In this document: piece by piece, positions 25,130-34,400 of the stretch
Layout of the letters: every line of letters starts with the position of its first letter
Position numbering within the stretch: the stretch's first letter is position 1
Assembly (NCBI GenBank): GCA_026315105.1
Contig: CM048745.1
Coordinates: 543,216,758-543,280,757, forward strand
Direction: 5' to 3'
Source of the DNA: Locusta migratoria
Lineage: Eukaryota > Arthropoda > Insecta > Orthoptera > Acrididae
Length of the DNA: 64,000 nucleotides
Position numbers and translations under genes: made by a program
The notes under the pieces: model-generated
Databases searched by the model: none
Told to the model about the DNA's origin: nothing
The model's input: only the letters and a program-made list of their open reading frames with translations

Positions 25130-25341
25130 CGCGGCCAACGGGAAATACAGGTCCCAGCGCAGACGGACGTCATGCCACGTAAGCAAGGTAGTTCCGAGCC
25201 GGAGCGATCGCTAGCTTAGTGGCTGCCCGCTATGAAGCAGTGGGGTGTTCCCCTAGCGGCCGGCCAATCGCCCCGGCTCGGAACTATCTTGCTAACGTGG
25301 CATGATGTGTGCGCTGAGGCCTGTCTTTCTCGCCGGCCACG
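25130..25341. mobile_element. Foldback MITE with 8-bp target duplication
   Basis: GTATGAAC occurs at both edges (25122-25129, 25342-25349). The 212-bp element folds on itself: ATGCCACGTAAGCAAGGTAG on the left answers CTATCTTGCTAACGTGGCAT on the right, arms about 75-80 bp. GC-rich compared with its surroundings. An 8-bp duplication suggests a hAT-type transposase moved it; no coding content. Confidence 0.85.
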
Positions 25342-25504
25342 GTATGAACTATGTATCGTATGTGATTTTTGCAACCACAGCAAATGATTCATGGCCTTAA
25401 AGAACATTTATACCAAATTTGGTTGAAATTGGTCCATTAGTTTAGGAGCAGAATAGAATATTGTCGCATGATGCGGCCGTTTTTCACGACGGTCATTGTT
25501 AATG

Positions 25505-25705
25505 GCCGGCCGCGGTGGCCGAGGGGACTGCGGCGCGTCAGTCACGGTCTGCACGGCCACTACGGTCGGGGATTCGAATCCCCCCTCGGGCATGGATATT
25601 TGTGCCGTCCTTAGTGTTAGCTAGTTCATAAGTGGTTTGTAAGTTTAGGGACTGATGTCCCCGTAGTTAAGTCCCATAAGCTATACAAACATTAGAACAT
25701 TTTTT
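25505..25705 (+). repeat. SINE, main family
   Basis: Full-length, GCCGGCCGCGGTGGCCGAGG to ACAAACATTAGAACATTTTT. Box B GGGATTCGAATCCCCC intact. No clear target duplication. Confidence 0.9.
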
Positions 25706-25735
25706 GACGAACTTGAATGGGCTATTCGTATCTGA

Positions 25736-25935
25736 AAAAAATGTTCAAATGTTTGTTAAGCTTATGGGACTTAACTACGGGGTCATCAGTCCCTAAACTT
25801 ACAAACTACTTATGAACTACTTACGAACTAGGACGACAGAAATATCCATGCCCGAGGGGGGATTCGAACCCCCGACCGTAGTGGCCGTGGTGACCGTGCC
25901 TGGAGCGCCTCAGTCACCTCGGCCACCGCGGCCGG
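25736..25935 (-). repeat. SINE, main family, with 14-bp target duplication
   Basis: CTATTCGTATCTGA (25722-25735) and CTATTCATATCTGA (25936-25949) flank it, one mismatch. It inserted only about 30 bp from the previous SINE, in opposite orientation. Confidence 0.93.
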
Positions 25936-26145
25936 CTATTCATATCTGACCAAGCGGACGTTCAGGCCGTTAAAAAATACTTACCACTCCATTTTAAGCA
26001 AGCTATTTGGTGGAAATATTTGATTTTGGTCATTGTACATTTCGATATCTTCTCACTGTAAATGACAGGCTACATTTTTCTGTACGTTATATCCTGTATA
26101 CAAATATGTCGAAGTATATAAAGATCTATAGAATGTCTTACTTAA

Positions 26146-27652
26146 CCCTTCAGTCGGCAGTGGGAACTATAGTTCCCACTTATTTGTTTTCGCTATAAGT
26201 TAGTTCAGTGTTCCCACACTACCATCTCTGTTAGTGTGTGCTAACTGCATACAGATTGTCAGCAGGCGCGCGAAAGTGATTTCTACATTTTAGTCAATGC
26301 AGAAGCGCAGTTTTCGCTGGAAAACAAGCCACTGTTTCGACCATAACAGCGTTTTTTGTATAGTGTGCTTTTCTTTTGCGTGTGAAGTGACTTGTGTAGC
26401 ATTTGTTTACTTTTATATTTACAGGGGCGATAGTATTCGTTATATTTGCTGGATATCAATGAAAATTACATAAATATTACAAGGTAAGTAGTGGGAACTA
26501 TGTTTACCACTGAACGTGCGTGAAGTGCAGTGTGCAGTGTGTTTTGCGTGTTAAGTGACTTGTGTTGCAGTTGTTTACTTTTATATTTACGGGGGAGATA
26601 GTATTCGTTATATTTGCTGGATATCAATGAAAATTACATAAATATTACAAGGTAAGTTAGTGGGAACTATGTTTACCACTGAACGTGCGTGAAGTGCAGT
26701 GTGTATGGCTGTGCAATCGGCATTGTAGTTATTGTTTGTTTCTTATTGTTTAGAATGCCCAGATTCATGTCAAAAGAGGTTTTGAGACTTTTATACACTT
26801 TAACAGAAGATGTAGAGATTCAGATGTCGATCTGACTCTGATGAAGATTTTGAGTCACCAAACACTTCGCAGATTTTGAACAAAAGATGGAAACAGAAGT
26901 GAAGTATTCTGTCCATTGGCTGTGGGTGAGTACAATAAAATAATGTGAGGGGTTGATCGATTTGAACAACTGCGAGAACAGTATGCTGTAGGTCATCGTT
27001 CATGGAAGTGGTATCACAGACTATTTTCTTTCTTGTATACTTGGCAGTTGTCAATGTCTACATTATGTGGAAGTTACAGAAGCAGACCAGCTAACATTTA
27101 GATTGCATTTGGCTAAGGCAGCTCATCGCCGGCTTCTCAAATCGTAAGGAAAGAGGAAGGCCCGTTCATTTTCAGGCAGCAAAAAGAAGCGTGTCCGGAG
27201 TTCCAGATGAAGTTCGTCTGGCGAAAGTTGAAACTCACTTGCCAACAAAAGGTTCTACAAACAGAATTTGCCGCCAATGTAGCACCAAAACAAAGAAAAG
27301 AGGACTAAAATGATGTGTAGCAACTGTCGTGTACCTTTGTGTGTAGCACCATGCTTCTCTACGTTCAATAGAACGTCATCTTAGTGAACTCAATGGACAA
27401 TATAAACTAATATCAAAATAAATCCAATGTTTAATATGCTTTTTGTACTAAAAATAAAGGATATACATTTTTAATTATAAAGTCCTGTTATTGCAAAGTT
27501 CGATGGGAACAATAGTTCCCACTAATTTTTTATACGTGTAGGCTAAACTCTCACTTTCAAGATTTAAATTATGATTTTGTGTATTACGTCTTAGCCCAAT
27601 ATAGTATTCATAAAAGTAAAACATTTCTGGAAATAATTTGGTCACTAAAGGG
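26146..27652 (+). mobile_element. piggyBac-type transposon, decayed, with TTAA flanks
   Basis: Ends CCCTTCAGT and ACTAAAGGG are bounded by TTAA (26142-26145, 27653-27656). Palindromes GTGGGAACTATAGTTCCCAC (26160-26179) and GGGAACAATAGTTCCC lie inside each end. Coding scraps on the plus strand: MPRFMSKEVLRLLYTL and SDSDEDFES (acidic piggyBac-like N-terminus) near 26755-26860, and ETHLPTKGSTNRICRQC then, after a one-base shift, CSNCRVPLC and PCFSTF near 27231-27370, the Cys-rich C-terminus. The DDD catalytic part is missing. A 168-bp direct duplication lies at about 26375-26705. Confidence 0.85.
26375..26705. repeat. 168-bp direct duplication inside the piggyBac element
   Basis: The block from AAGTGACTTGTGT through TTTATATTTAC, TTGCTGGATATCAATG and AACGTGCGTGAAGTGCAGTG occurs twice with starts 168 bp apart (26385 and 26553) and few differences. 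Each copy carries CAAGGTAAGT, a splice-donor-like string. Confidence 0.85.
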
Positions 27653-27656
27653 TTAA

Positions 27657-28630
27657 GCAGCACACCCTTATGTAGCAAGGAAAACAATTAACGAGAAAAG
27701 AAGACGAAAGGAAATATGTCGCTATTTAATAGTGTGTTACAGCAAAGTGCGGAATTAGTTCCCTCAGAAACTGTGTCATGCGAACATATTCGCGCTTTCT
27801 TGTGCTGAAAGAGAATATCAGAAAATGAAGCTAGAAAGATTTCCATTGAGAAGAAAAGAGAGAGCACACAATGTGGAGGGAGAGGGACAGTGACAGTAAA
27901 ACAGGTAAATGGATGCAGATATTGGCAGATGAAGTGGAACGAGATAGATCAGTGCAGATCGTGCACCCTATACCGACGCGTTAAATTAACTCGGACTAGG
28001 GTTAACAAGCCTGACCAATCCAAACGCAAGGACACGTGTGTAGAGGGAATGAATGGTGACAGAAGAGACAGGCAAAAGACTATGAGAAAGAAAGAGACAC
28101 TGGAAATTTTAGAGAAAAAGAATGAAACTTAATACAATGACAGCGACACAGCGACACAGTGAAAGTCGCAAAGAGAGTGGTAAAGGGACAAAGACAGTTA
28201 CAATGGCCGAGAGAGGAGAAACTGCCATTGCAAGAAAATGGAGGTTCAGGAAGTAGGACGTATGGCACTGAAAGACAGATACATTATATGATAACTTACT
28301 TAAAGTGAGAGACTGTGTAAAAGGTTGTAGCAAGTTCTGTGATAAATTTTTCACACGACGAAGTTTTAGTGAGATTGAAGATTGAGGCAACTGGTACCCT
28401 TATTAAATCGCAATCTTTTTACGATGACAAATTTACCTTTTTTGTGCCCAGCTGGTGTGTGTATTACCCTGTTTCATTAACACTATGACCTAACAAGTAA
28501 TGAAAATTTTCTATAAGTCTACGCTTATAACTTACTGCCTGTCATTAATCATTAACAATGATAATATAGGTACTATGAGCTAAAGCCTACTTCCACCTAG
28601 GAGGATCAGAAATGGCTGTGCAAACTGAAT
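27657..28630. other. Non-coding, purine-rich patch
   Basis: 27690-28260 has long A/G-rich runs (AGAGAAAGAGAC-like), which open several minus-strand frames by composition alone. No gene or named repeat is supported. Confidence 0.45.
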
Positions 28631-28635
28631 AACAT

Positions 28636-28975
28636 ATGAAACTTCGAAACAGATTCACACTGTTTGCCGGAATCGGGGGTTCGAACCAGGGACCCTTGCC
28701 TTTCATCGGAAAGCACTCTACCGCCTGAGCTGTCCAGACATGCTTCACGGTGCCTCGTCTACTATTTTTCCCAACTTCTGTGAAGTTTGGAAAGTAAGAG
28801 GCACGGTACTGGTGCACATAAGGCTGTGAGGACAGGCCGACTCAACGATCGCTTGCCCGCGAAAGGCAAAGGTCCCAAGACTGAAACTGGTTCTGGCACA
28901 CAATTTTAGTCTGCCAGGAAATTTCATATCAGCACACTCTCTGATGCAGAGTGAAAATATTATTCTAGAATAATG
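28636..28975. repeat. Inverted-repeat element with a tRNA-like head in each arm
   Basis: Minus-strand tRNA-like head at 28658-28735: ACAGCTCAGGCGGTAGAGTG (box A) and CTGGTTCGAACCCCCG (box B). A decayed plus-strand head at 28828-28900 has GCTTGCCCGCGAAAGGCAAA and CTGGTTCTGGCACAC. Outer parts match in inverse: ATGAAACTTCG/CACACTGTTTGCCGG against GGCACACAATTTTAG/GGAAATTTCAT. The right tail GCAGAGTGAAAATATTATTC recurs at 57018-57041. Confidence 0.7.
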
Positions 28976-28979
28976 TGTA

Positions 28980-29600
28980 CTGGCGCGCTTGAATTCGGAA
29001 CTTTTGATTTTGTCTTTTTTCTAATTATTCGTATTCCTCAGTAATTTAGAGACCTGGCTTTGGTAGTGTCCTATTCCTAAATTTTTCCTTTCTTCAACCC
29101 TTAGTAAATCCGTAATTAATTCTTATTTTCCTCGCTGCAAGAGCCTTCGAACACAGCTCGCTGTTGACGTCATAACGGTCTCTCCTGTGCTGTATAGTAA
29201 CTCTACCAATTTCCCACTCACAGCCTCACCTAAGTTGTCTTTGATTCTTCCACGACGAAAGATACTACATCTGCTCCAGTTGTGCCATGCAGCAAAAAGT
29301 TTCACTAATTCCTCAGTTTCATTAATTCCTGTACCCACTTACATTTTCGAACATGTGACGTGTTTTCCTCCCAAGTTCTATCTGTCCGCTGAGTCTGTGC
29401 GCAACATGTGTTTGGTGTCACCTAACGTAAGTCACTTTATTTTTATGTCGCTCATTCGCATTTAGCAGCTTCGTATAGCACTTTACATTTTCCCACATCC
29501 TCCCATTTCAGGCCAAAATTTTAAAATAATTTTAAACAACCATGACAATAGGTTTTCTTTTTAGATGGTTTTTATGATGACAAAAGCTCACCTCATATTT
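28980..29600. other. Non-coding, nothing recognised
   Basis: Overlapping open frames of 71 and 92 codons on opposite strands at 29123-29465 match nothing I know and have no splice or start context. Possibly a decayed transposon frame. Confidence 0.4.
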
Positions 29601-29605
29601 ATATA

Positions 29606-29640
29606 ATCTAATGATGCCTCAAAAGGGCGAAACGCGTCAG
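29606..29640 (+). ncRNA. Degenerate hammerhead-like motif
   Basis: CTAATGA, then a GCC(TCAAAAG)GGC hairpin, GAAA, CGCG and TC. It follows the same plan as the motifs in the foldback elements but has A for the invariant G of CUGANGA, so it is probably inactive. Confidence 0.4.
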
Positions 29641-29872
29641 TAACCAGAAAAAAAATTTGCAACTGAGACTGACTTTTGTGATGTACACAATACGTTTTGT
29701 CTGAAGTAGAGGATCATGTTGAAATTGAAATTTGCTTGCCCGCCTGAAGCGGATATTTAAAATGTCGTTCTTCCTCTCTCGTAGGAGTACGGGAATATGT
29801 CCGTTGTCTTTTCAAGTGTGCAACTGCAGACTTACAAAAGCCTGATACACAGTATGTCTGATATTGAGTCGC

Positions 29873-30065
29873 GGTCGAGTGGCAGATAGTTCCAAAGCGC
29901 CTAGCTGCAGAGCGCGCAGCTACTCGCCGTCGGAGGTTCGAGTCCTCTGTCGGGCATCGGTGTAGTTGTTGTCATTAGCATAAGTTAGTTTAAATAATTT
30001 GTAAGCCTAGGGACTGATGACCAGAGTACTTACGTCCAATAGATTTACAAACATTTGAATTTTTT
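29873..30065 (+). repeat. SINE with divergent tRNA head
   Basis: Head GAGTCGCGGTCGAGTGGCAG, box B GGAGGTTCGAGTCCTC, then the common core GTAAGCCTAGGGACTGATGA and 3' end ACAAACATTTGAATTTTTT. The core is shared with the main family, the head is not. Confidence 0.8.
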
Positions 30066-30542
30066 CTTGTATAGACAAATAAACAATGACACAACTATTT
30101 AGGAAAGTAAAAATTGCTACACAATTTTTGGTCTTAGGAACTTTAATTTATACAATATGAAAAATGGAGAAAAATTCTTTACAGAGGTGTAAATCTGTCA
30201 GTTCGTTAGGTAACTCACATACACACAATTTATCAACATATGAGTTGAATACGGAAGATGTGTATAATCAATGGTGAAGATGACATCTGCAGTTGCCCAT
30301 ATCAGCCATGTTTAAGCGATCTTCGACTGTAAAGGAAAAAAAAGAATTTTTTTTATTATGAATTACCATAAATATGTGTTTAATAATTTTATTGTGTTTG
30401 TAAATAAATGATGTCTAGATAGTTCTCGTTTAATGACTAATAACATTTAACCACCCTGAAGAGGACCACAATGTGTTTGCTTTAGTGATATATGATGACA
30501 TGGGAAAACATTCAAAACCATTTTATTAAAATTCGAAACTAC
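30066..30542. other. Non-coding, nothing recognised
   Basis: AT-rich DNA between a SINE and a foldback element. Confidence 0.45.
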
Positions 30543-30561
30543 TATTCTTTATTAATCCAAT

Positions 30562-30594
30562 TACGCGTTTCGCGCTGTTAGCGCATCATCAGAC
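30562..30594 (-). ncRNA. Hammerhead-ribozyme motif, left arm
   Basis: Minus strand: CTGATGA, T, stem II GCGC-TAACA-GCGC (perfect), GAAA, CGCG, T, A. This keeps the whole conserved core with a minimal stem III (A-C...G-U) and a GUA cleavage triplet. Such short stem III forms are known from retroelement hammerheads, where they may act as dimers. Confidence 0.7.
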
Positions 30595-30813
30595 TGGAAA
30601 CAGACAAATGTTTTATTACAGTCCGTGTACCTGGCGGGCAGCGAATCTAATGTGAGTAAGGTGAGTAAATTTTGAAAAGTCAGACTTAATTGGGCGGAGA
30701 TGGAGCCACAGAACTATCTCTGCTCAAGTAAGTCTGACTTTTCATAATTTACTCACATTAGATTCGCTGCCAGCCAGGTACACGGACTGTAATAAAACAT
30801 TTGTCTGTTTCCA

Positions 30814-30846
30814 GTCTGATGATCCGCTAACAGCGCGAAACGCGTA
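30814..30846 (+). ncRNA. Hammerhead-ribozyme motif, right arm
   Basis: Plus-strand mirror of the left-arm motif: CTGATGA, stem II CCGC-TAACA-GCGC with one mispair, GAAA, CGCG, T, A. Core intact; stem II is one base pair weaker. Confidence 0.65.
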
Positions 30847-30865
30847 ATTGGATTAATAAAGAATA

Positions 30866-31315
30866 CTGCAACAGAGACTCAGAATTATTTAATTATTCAA
30901 CACTGTTGCTGCACCAGCCGCCACCACCACCATCATGTAAAGGAATGAAATGCACCGAAACTACTAAACTTTGTGTTCTAAAGAAGCTCTGTAAATTTCA
31001 AGCTGTGTATGAAACAAATTGTTGATTACTGATCAAATTCTCTGTGCTAAAATAAGATATTTATCATCTCACAAAATTGAAGATGCGGAACCAACAACTG
31101 GTTAAATTTTGGGTTGTGTTATTAATGAAATTATTTCAGGTGTTACTTTACACAAAAAATCAGTAACATTAAATATTACATAAAAACAGACTAGACCTTT
31201 AGTATGTTTTTGTTATTTAGATTAAAATAACTTTTACGAGAAATATTTTCACGTCAATATATCCGTAAGTTTTACCAGTCAACGACTGTTGACTAGGTCC
31301 GCATAAGCTTTATAA
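30866..31315. other. Amylase 3' flank
   Basis: Downstream of the amylase stop on the minus strand. AT-rich; contains (CCA/CCG)-type triplets near 30915-30935. No further gene seen. Confidence 0.5.
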
Positions 31316-31321
31316 TTTATT
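31316..31321 (-). promoter_or_regulatory. Polyadenylation signal AATAAA overlapping the amylase stop codon
   Basis: The last codon GAA and the stop TAA read GAATAAAT, so AATAAA begins inside the coding sequence and contains the stop. If used, cleavage 10-30 nt further on gives a 3' UTR of only about 10-30 nt. No other AATAAA was noticed in the next 150 bp of this strand. Confidence 0.6.
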
Positions 31322-31499
31322 CGCTACAGGCTTTAGCACTTACTCCAGTGTGAATGGCGACCATGCCGTCGTCGGCGGCCGACGAGATCTCGATGTAGGC
31401 CGTGCCGTCACCATTCACTGTGATCGTCGAGCCGGTGCAGCTGTTGCCGTTCACGTTACCGGATATGATGTCACAGTAGGTGCCTCCAGGGAGACCAGT
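31317..31499 (-). CDS. Amy: Amylase coding exon 10 (C-terminus)
   Basis: Residues 440-499 and the TAA stop. LPGGTYCDIISG and ITVNGDGTAYIEI are domain C signatures, and DGMVAIH is the usual near-terminal strand. After it the reading continues TGVSAKACSE and stops. A GTAAGT just after the codons for HTG could act as a donor and swap the last ten residues for a small unseen exon. I prefer read-through because AATAAA follows at once. Confidence 0.88.
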   Translation of the reverse strand, partial: TGLPGGTYCDIISGNVNGNSCTGSTITVNGDGTAYIEISSAADDGMVAIHTGVSAKACSE

Positions 31500-34400
31500 C
31501 TGTCAAAAGAAAAACAGGGTAATATCCCACTTGTTCTTTCGCGTACTGCTTACTCAGAATACTTCAAGGCAAACAGGAAACTCACCTGTAAGGTCTGCTT
31601 GAGATCGGCGCTAGCTTCGTTGTTGAACGCAATGAAAGCAACGCTTCCTCGGGAGAAGGCGATTTGGTAGTTGCCGTTGTCCCACCAGTTGGCCATTTCG
31701 GTAGCTGTGGACAACGTTGTAACCATCAGTTCTTACAGTAATTGACACATATCTGACGAGACCGTTCGATACATTGTACCAAGTAAATATCATGAGAAAT
31801 TATGAGCATAGTGAACGTGAATGTATCTTAAGGAGATATATGCAATTAACCATCCCTATCTCTTGAAACCTGACGTGGCAATAAAATAAAATTTAGATAA
31901 TATTGGAAATTGCTTTCAAACATGTAAAACACATAGATCGCTGTAACAACTGAATTTATGAAATAATTAGCATGCTGTATACGAAATAACAGCCAAACAA
32001 TTGAGTAAAATTAATTTATTATCCTTAGCAGCGGTTTCGACAAAAATTATCGTACCTTATTCTTTGAAGAAATGCCGAAATCTTAAAATTATACGTGAAT
32101 GATATGGAATATTAGTCATAAAGCTCTTTTCAGTACATGTTATGTTTTCGAAGGTTAAAGCACATAATTAAAAATGACCATTCATATGTCAAATGATAAA
32201 ATTTGTTATTTATTTATTTTTTATGACACACTTGGGACAAGTGAACGAATTTACATGTGTGTTTTACCTCTCGATAATTATGTTCAATACATACCAAGTA
32301 TGGACTAGAACTTTTTGTCTAATTTTGTAGCTGTAAATCACGTGTAATTTTACGAGTCCTATATCCCTTCCGTGGAAGACAAAATTATTTATGTCCAAAC
32401 CAGTGATAAAGTGTAATAAATCTACTTTTCGCAACAACATGACTGTAATTTCGCCTATAGACTGTTAACGTAAGCACAGTAATGTTTAAAATTTTGAAAG
32501 ACTATGCTCTTATAGGTGTACCAAAATTTTAAATAGCTTAGGAACTGCAAGGCAATGCAATGAAATATAAGTACATGTAATGTTTATATATCATCTCTAG
32601 GAAATGGTAATATAATCAAAAAGAAATATAATTTGTTAACGAAGAATTGAATATGTAATCGAAATACGTTTAATAAAGGAGAAATTTCTCAGAAAAATAA
32701 TAACCATGCACTTTTCTTTTATTCATCGAATTGCAAATCGACAGGTGATAATGTTTCTGATCACATCTCAATGTCTCATTTCGATTGACGCAAAAATAGA
32801 CAAACGTTTTTGTTGAGTGAACGAATTAAACCATGGTTAATGTGGCAATGGGCCAGCACGAATTTGAATAAAAGTCTCCCAACAGTAACATGGAGGAGGG
32901 GGACACATGTATTCATAAAAGCGGATCGGTTGAAGGCAATGGAGTATTGTAATACCTTCTCCATAACAAGGCTATCCCACCTCATAGTACTGACAAAACG
33001 GACACAGCCAAGAGGAAAGAAAAATTCAAATTATAACTATTTCTTTGATAAAAGTATTGAAAAGAATATTTTTCTGACAATTGCAGATTCGTAATCAATC
33101 ATTTACGTTAATTGATAACTGGAATTGTAACGGAAATGAAGATAAAAGTTTCGAAGTCTTTTTAAAATACGGCTAGGAACAGAAAATAGTGCTTGCTCCA
33201 CAGTTCGTTAGTACAGGAAAATGAAAAATGTGAGAATAAAAGTTCGTAATTTAAAATGCACTCATATGTGTAAGTGATCTGATAGTGTGACCTCAAACCT
33301 GGGAGCAAATGAGATGAACGTAGATGCCAAAGAATAACGAGAATAACAGCAAATAACTATTTCCGTACGTAAGAAGAAGACGTCAACTACTTTATAATCT
33401 GAAAATAGCACTTTCGAAAAGTTGTTATCAGTGTGGATTACATCGACGATGCAAGCAATGAAATAGTATACAGCAAGATAAAGGCTTTTTTAAAAATTTA
33501 CAAGCAGATTATTACGGTGCTTGCTGTGCATGATGGCAACAAAAGCAAACTTGTGTTTGGAAGTAAACTGCAGGAAAAATTACTTGTACTTCCCTTCGGT
33601 AATTTTCAGTTTCAAGGGTAACTTAATTTGGCAGGACTTTTGCGCTAGACTACTATTTGAGTTTACGCACTACCTACGTTTTCACATCAATTTCTTAGTA
33701 ATCTCTACTAAGATCCATTAGAAACGCAGAAAGGAAAACAAACTGGTCTCAGTTCTAAAGAAAGAACCACTTACTTCCTGCGACGTTCCTGAATCCGACC
33801 ATGTTGTAGATCTGCCTCCAGCGGTGTTCGCACACCCAGGGTCTAGTACAGGAATCATCGTCATTGATGGTTGGCGAGATGATGTTGTTGCTGCTGTCTT
33901 GTGGAGGACCGTCGTCCGAGCTGCTGAATTCGTAGCTGGACATCACTCGTGGATAGCCGAAAGGCCAAGCCAACATAAAAGCGACAGCCATCTGAAAAGG
34001 GAGTAAAGTAAAAATCGTAAATATTTGTTCAGTGTGCTATGATATATGGGTTACATTTGAACCATATTTAGGAAGAACAAAGCAATTGTGACTTTACTTG
34101 ATTGAATTTGTACGTAGCTACGTTTATCAAACACATTACACCTACTATTGGACTATGCACATTTCGGTTAAGACGTATGGCTTGACGATGTCTTAGGGTC
34201 TAACTGCACACTTTTACTTTTACGCCCAGAAAATAAACTAGCATAAACAATAAATCGTAGCTATGCTCTTGCAGTCAAATAATCTCTATACTGGCTAGAG
34301 TGTCGAAATGATAATACTGTCTTATATCATACAAAGACAAATGAATAATTACTGAAAAGTTTATTATGACATCTTTAATTGTGGTAGTCTAATAGAAAAT

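Larger units (their letters stand above)
30543..30865. mobile_element. Foldback element with a hammerhead core in each arm
   Basis: 323 bp, arms near-identical in inverse: TATTCTTTATTAATCCAATT on the left answers AATTGGATTAATAAAGAATA on the right, and ACAGTCCGTGTACCTGGC answers GCCAGGTACACGGACTGT near the centre. No open frame. Each arm contains a hammerhead-like motif pointing outward (30562-30594 minus, 30814-30846 plus). The element lies about 450 bp downstream of the amylase stop. Confidence 0.88.

Noticed and set aside
29123..29465. Opposed 71- and 92-codon open frames as a gene
   Set aside because: No recognisable domain, no splice signals, and the two strands are open by composition.
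31332..31340. Extra splice donor near the amylase C-terminus
   Set aside because: GGAGTAAGT resembles a donor, but reading through gives a stop and an immediate AATAAA at the expected protein length; kept only as an alternative.
31350..31670. 106-codon plus-strand open frame
   Set aside because: It is the antisense shadow of amylase exons 9 and 10.
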